DNA of 64,000 nucleotides from Azolla caroliniana (taxonomy: Eukaryota > Polypodiophyta): assembly GCA_043228905.1 (NCBI GenBank), contig JBHGNT010000003.1:310001-374000 (forward strand). The letters are read 5' to 3'. Positions 62,696 to 64,000 of the stretch are shown piece after piece. How positions within the stretch are numbered: position 1 is the stretch's first letter; every line of letters starts with the position of its first letter. The translations under genes and the position numbers were made by a program. Under the pieces are notes generated by a model. That model was not told the DNA's origin. It saw only the letters and a list, made by a program, of their open reading frames with translations, and searched no databases.

Positions 62696-63220
62696 ATGGA
62701 CACACAACGGCAACCACATCGAGTGGAACAAAAGAGGCAAGAAGACCAACCCTAGTATAGGGATCGCAACCCGCGAGAGGACAGGTACAACCGGAATCAC
62801 CAAAATCACAACGAGTCCGAGGAGGAGGACCCGGAGGACGAGGATTATCGTGGACATCCGAGTTACGCCAAAGGAGGCCGGCGATACGAACATCAACGCC
62901 CGATGAACAAACGGGGCGGCTTCAATGGCTATCGAGGTAAGCCTCGACAATATAGGGATCACCGGCGTTACGACGAAAGCTCGGGGGATGAGTGGCGCCA
63001 GGAACAACGACGGGATCAATAGCAGCCACTGCGTACGTCCCGACAAACGAGGCCAGACCGCGAAGAGCAAGTAGCGCCCGGAGAACGGCACACTCTACTT
63101 GGGGCTGAGAAGGGAGAATCAAGCATCCACTGTTTTATTTTTCAACAACCCGGACATTATGCCACACAATGCCCAGCACACAAGGGAAAGGGGACCGCCG
63201 TCAACACGATTACGGCGGAG
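62696..63220 (+). pseudogene. gag: gag C-terminal region with basic/RG-rich tract and altered zinc knuckle
   Basis: An acidic patch (ESEEEDPEDEDY) is followed by a Gly/Arg-rich stretch (KRGGFNGYRGKPRQYRDHRR) that could bind RNA, then C-FI-F-QQPG-H-YATQ-C, a CCHC knuckle whose second Cys is Phe. It is in the same frame as the protease that follows. Confidence 0.6.
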
Positions 63221-63739
63221 GTGCAACAAGTCACCACACGCCAGCAAATGAAAACGACTGATTGGGTTGCGCAGGACGAGGTACGCCGACAAGCCCAAGC
63301 CTGGGTGGAAAAAGCAAATGCGGCCAATACAGAACGTATGAGGCAGGAGTCCGCGAATCCAATGAAGAAAACAGAGAACGAAAAAACGGGGCCGGACCCC
63401 ATTTGGCAGGTGTTAACGGGCTGTGAAATCACGCTAACTATTGAAAAACTGCTACAGCTAGTTCCACGTTTCCGCCAGACCATGGAAGCACAGGTGGCGG
63501 GCATGACCAGGGCAAGCGTTGCCACAAACCTGACTGACGTCAATGTGGGACCACCAGTGGTAGATCAACACAACCCGGCCATTACAGTAATATTGCACGG
63601 ACAGGAAGTCCCTGGATGTGTAATCGACGGCGGCTCAGGCGTCAATGTGATTAGCGCGAAAACTTGCGAACAATTGGGCATTTCCGAATGGGAGGCATGT
63701 CCATTCTGGCTTCGCATGGCAGATACCCGATCAATGTGA
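63221..63739 (+). CDS. gypsy protease region (172 aa)
   Basis: The frame is open from well upstream; 63221 is an internal ATG. After ~55 charged residues come WQVLTGCEITLTIEKLLQLVP, and then the retroviral-type aspartic protease with VIDGGSGVNVISAKTCEQLG (Asp-Gly-Gly-Ser, common in this plant lineage). TGA at 63737-63739 is followed in frame by PLGLIRKIGIIVGRHRFDIS and VLLGRPWLRT, the end of the protease, so the stop is premature and fits CGA to TGA. Confidence 0.65.
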   Translation: MQQVTTRQQMKTTDWVAQDEVRRQAQAWVEKANAANTERMRQESANPMKKTENEKTGPDPIWQVLTGCEITLTIEKLLQLVPRFRQTMEAQVAGMTRASVATNLTDVNVGPPVVDQHNPAITVILHGQEVPGCVIDGGSGVNVISAKTCEQLGISEWEACPFWLRMADTRSM

Positions 63740-63899
63740 CCATTGGGGCTAATTCGCAAAATAGGCATCATCGTGGGCAGACACCGCTTCGACATATCGG
63801 TGGTCGTCCTCGCTTTTGACGCGCCTGGAGCGTACCCAGTGCTTCTAGGCAGACCGTGGCTTCGGACAGCAAATATCAAGCAGAGCTGGCAACACGAGT

Positions 63900-64000
63900 G
63901 TATCAGCATCGACTAGGGACGCAACACGCAGTGGCAGATTTTTTGAGCAGACTTGAGAGTGGAGAAACAGTACAGAAAGACGACGACGATTCTCCAGACG
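63900..64000 (+). pseudogene. pol: RNase H C-terminal remnant
   Basis: HRLGTQHAVADFLSRLESGE is the typical end of gypsy RNase H. It follows the protease directly because of a deletion of RT and most of RNase H. The frame is open to the window edge. Confidence 0.55.

Larger units (their letters stand above)
62696..64000 (+). mobile_element. Fragment of a different gypsy lineage (gag C-terminus, protease, RNase H end)
   Basis: One frame runs from ATG 62696 with stops at 62753-62755 and near 63022 and 63737. It joins near 63905 to HRLGTQHAVADFLSRLESGE, the end of RNase H, so RT was deleted. The window ends inside it. Confidence 0.65.

Overview
This is nuclear DNA of a land plant, almost wholly made of nested LTR retrotransposons. 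Evidence for a plant is the Ty1/copia elements primed by initiator-Met tRNA (TGGTATCAGAGC-type sites), Ty3/gypsy elements with gag-pro and pol in two frames, TATA boxes in the LTRs, and one intron-containing host gene with consensus GT..AG borders. The style of the gypsy pol (FLDD polymerase motif, DHGS protease) and the host gene remind me of seed-free plants (bryophyte, lycophyte or fern), but I cannot name the organism and give that only low weight.

Layout. 1-4050 is the only region that looks like host sequence: a minus-strand gene with a ParB/sulfiredoxin-like motif (98-1992, one 76-bp intron, one in-frame stop), a cluster of near-perfect palindromes (2502-2659), AT-rich spacer with short tandem repeats, and the start of a repeat protein with SIEEYCLS units (3590) that is cut at about 4051 by gypsy DNA. 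4051-14866 holds broken plus-strand gypsy copies: Gyp-A (4051-6421, RT to integrase plus LTR end) lies in Gyp-B (6422-11799), which also carries the minus-strand Gyp-C (8696-10613) and itself sits in the gag of Gyp-D (11800-14866). 14867-25250 is P1, a gag-only LTR element split by the minus-strand copia Cop-1 (17950-23735), whose own 5' LTR holds a solo gypsy LTR (22503-23192).

25709-58811 is an old minus-strand coiled-coil (gag-like) reading frame, Q, split by the 32-kb composite Gyp-F (25970-58055). Gyp-F carries P2 (27019-44114), which in turn carries the very young copia Cop-2 (29178-34728) and the minus-strand Gyp-G (36202-43181). Gyp-F also carries the minus-strand Gyp-H (45600-53207, with a solo copia LTR at 46892-47493) and a 63-bp LTR remnant (54231-54293). 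The right end has a 5'-truncated copia, Cop-3 (58812-60830), cut by a truncated minus-strand Gyp-I (60831-62695), then a gag-protease fragment of another gypsy lineage (62696-64000).

How the parts work together. The gypsy copies share one design: gag-pro in one frame ending in a conserved GATTTTTAG, and pol (RT, RNase H, integrase with a GPY/F module) in the -1 frame. All five copies that keep this boundary show a slippery heptamer abutting the stop, a 6-nt spacer and a hairpin with compensatory changes. Wherever both ends of a gypsy insertion can be compared, the target duplication is 4 bp, in nearly every case with CG in the middle (NCGN). The P elements share the primer site, LTR style and gag homology but lack pol, so they probably depended on such partners. 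Many reading frames are closed by changes that fit CGA to TGA, as expected of methylated, silenced DNA. The only nearly intact element is Cop-2, with LTRs identical by eye and two in-frame TGA codons.
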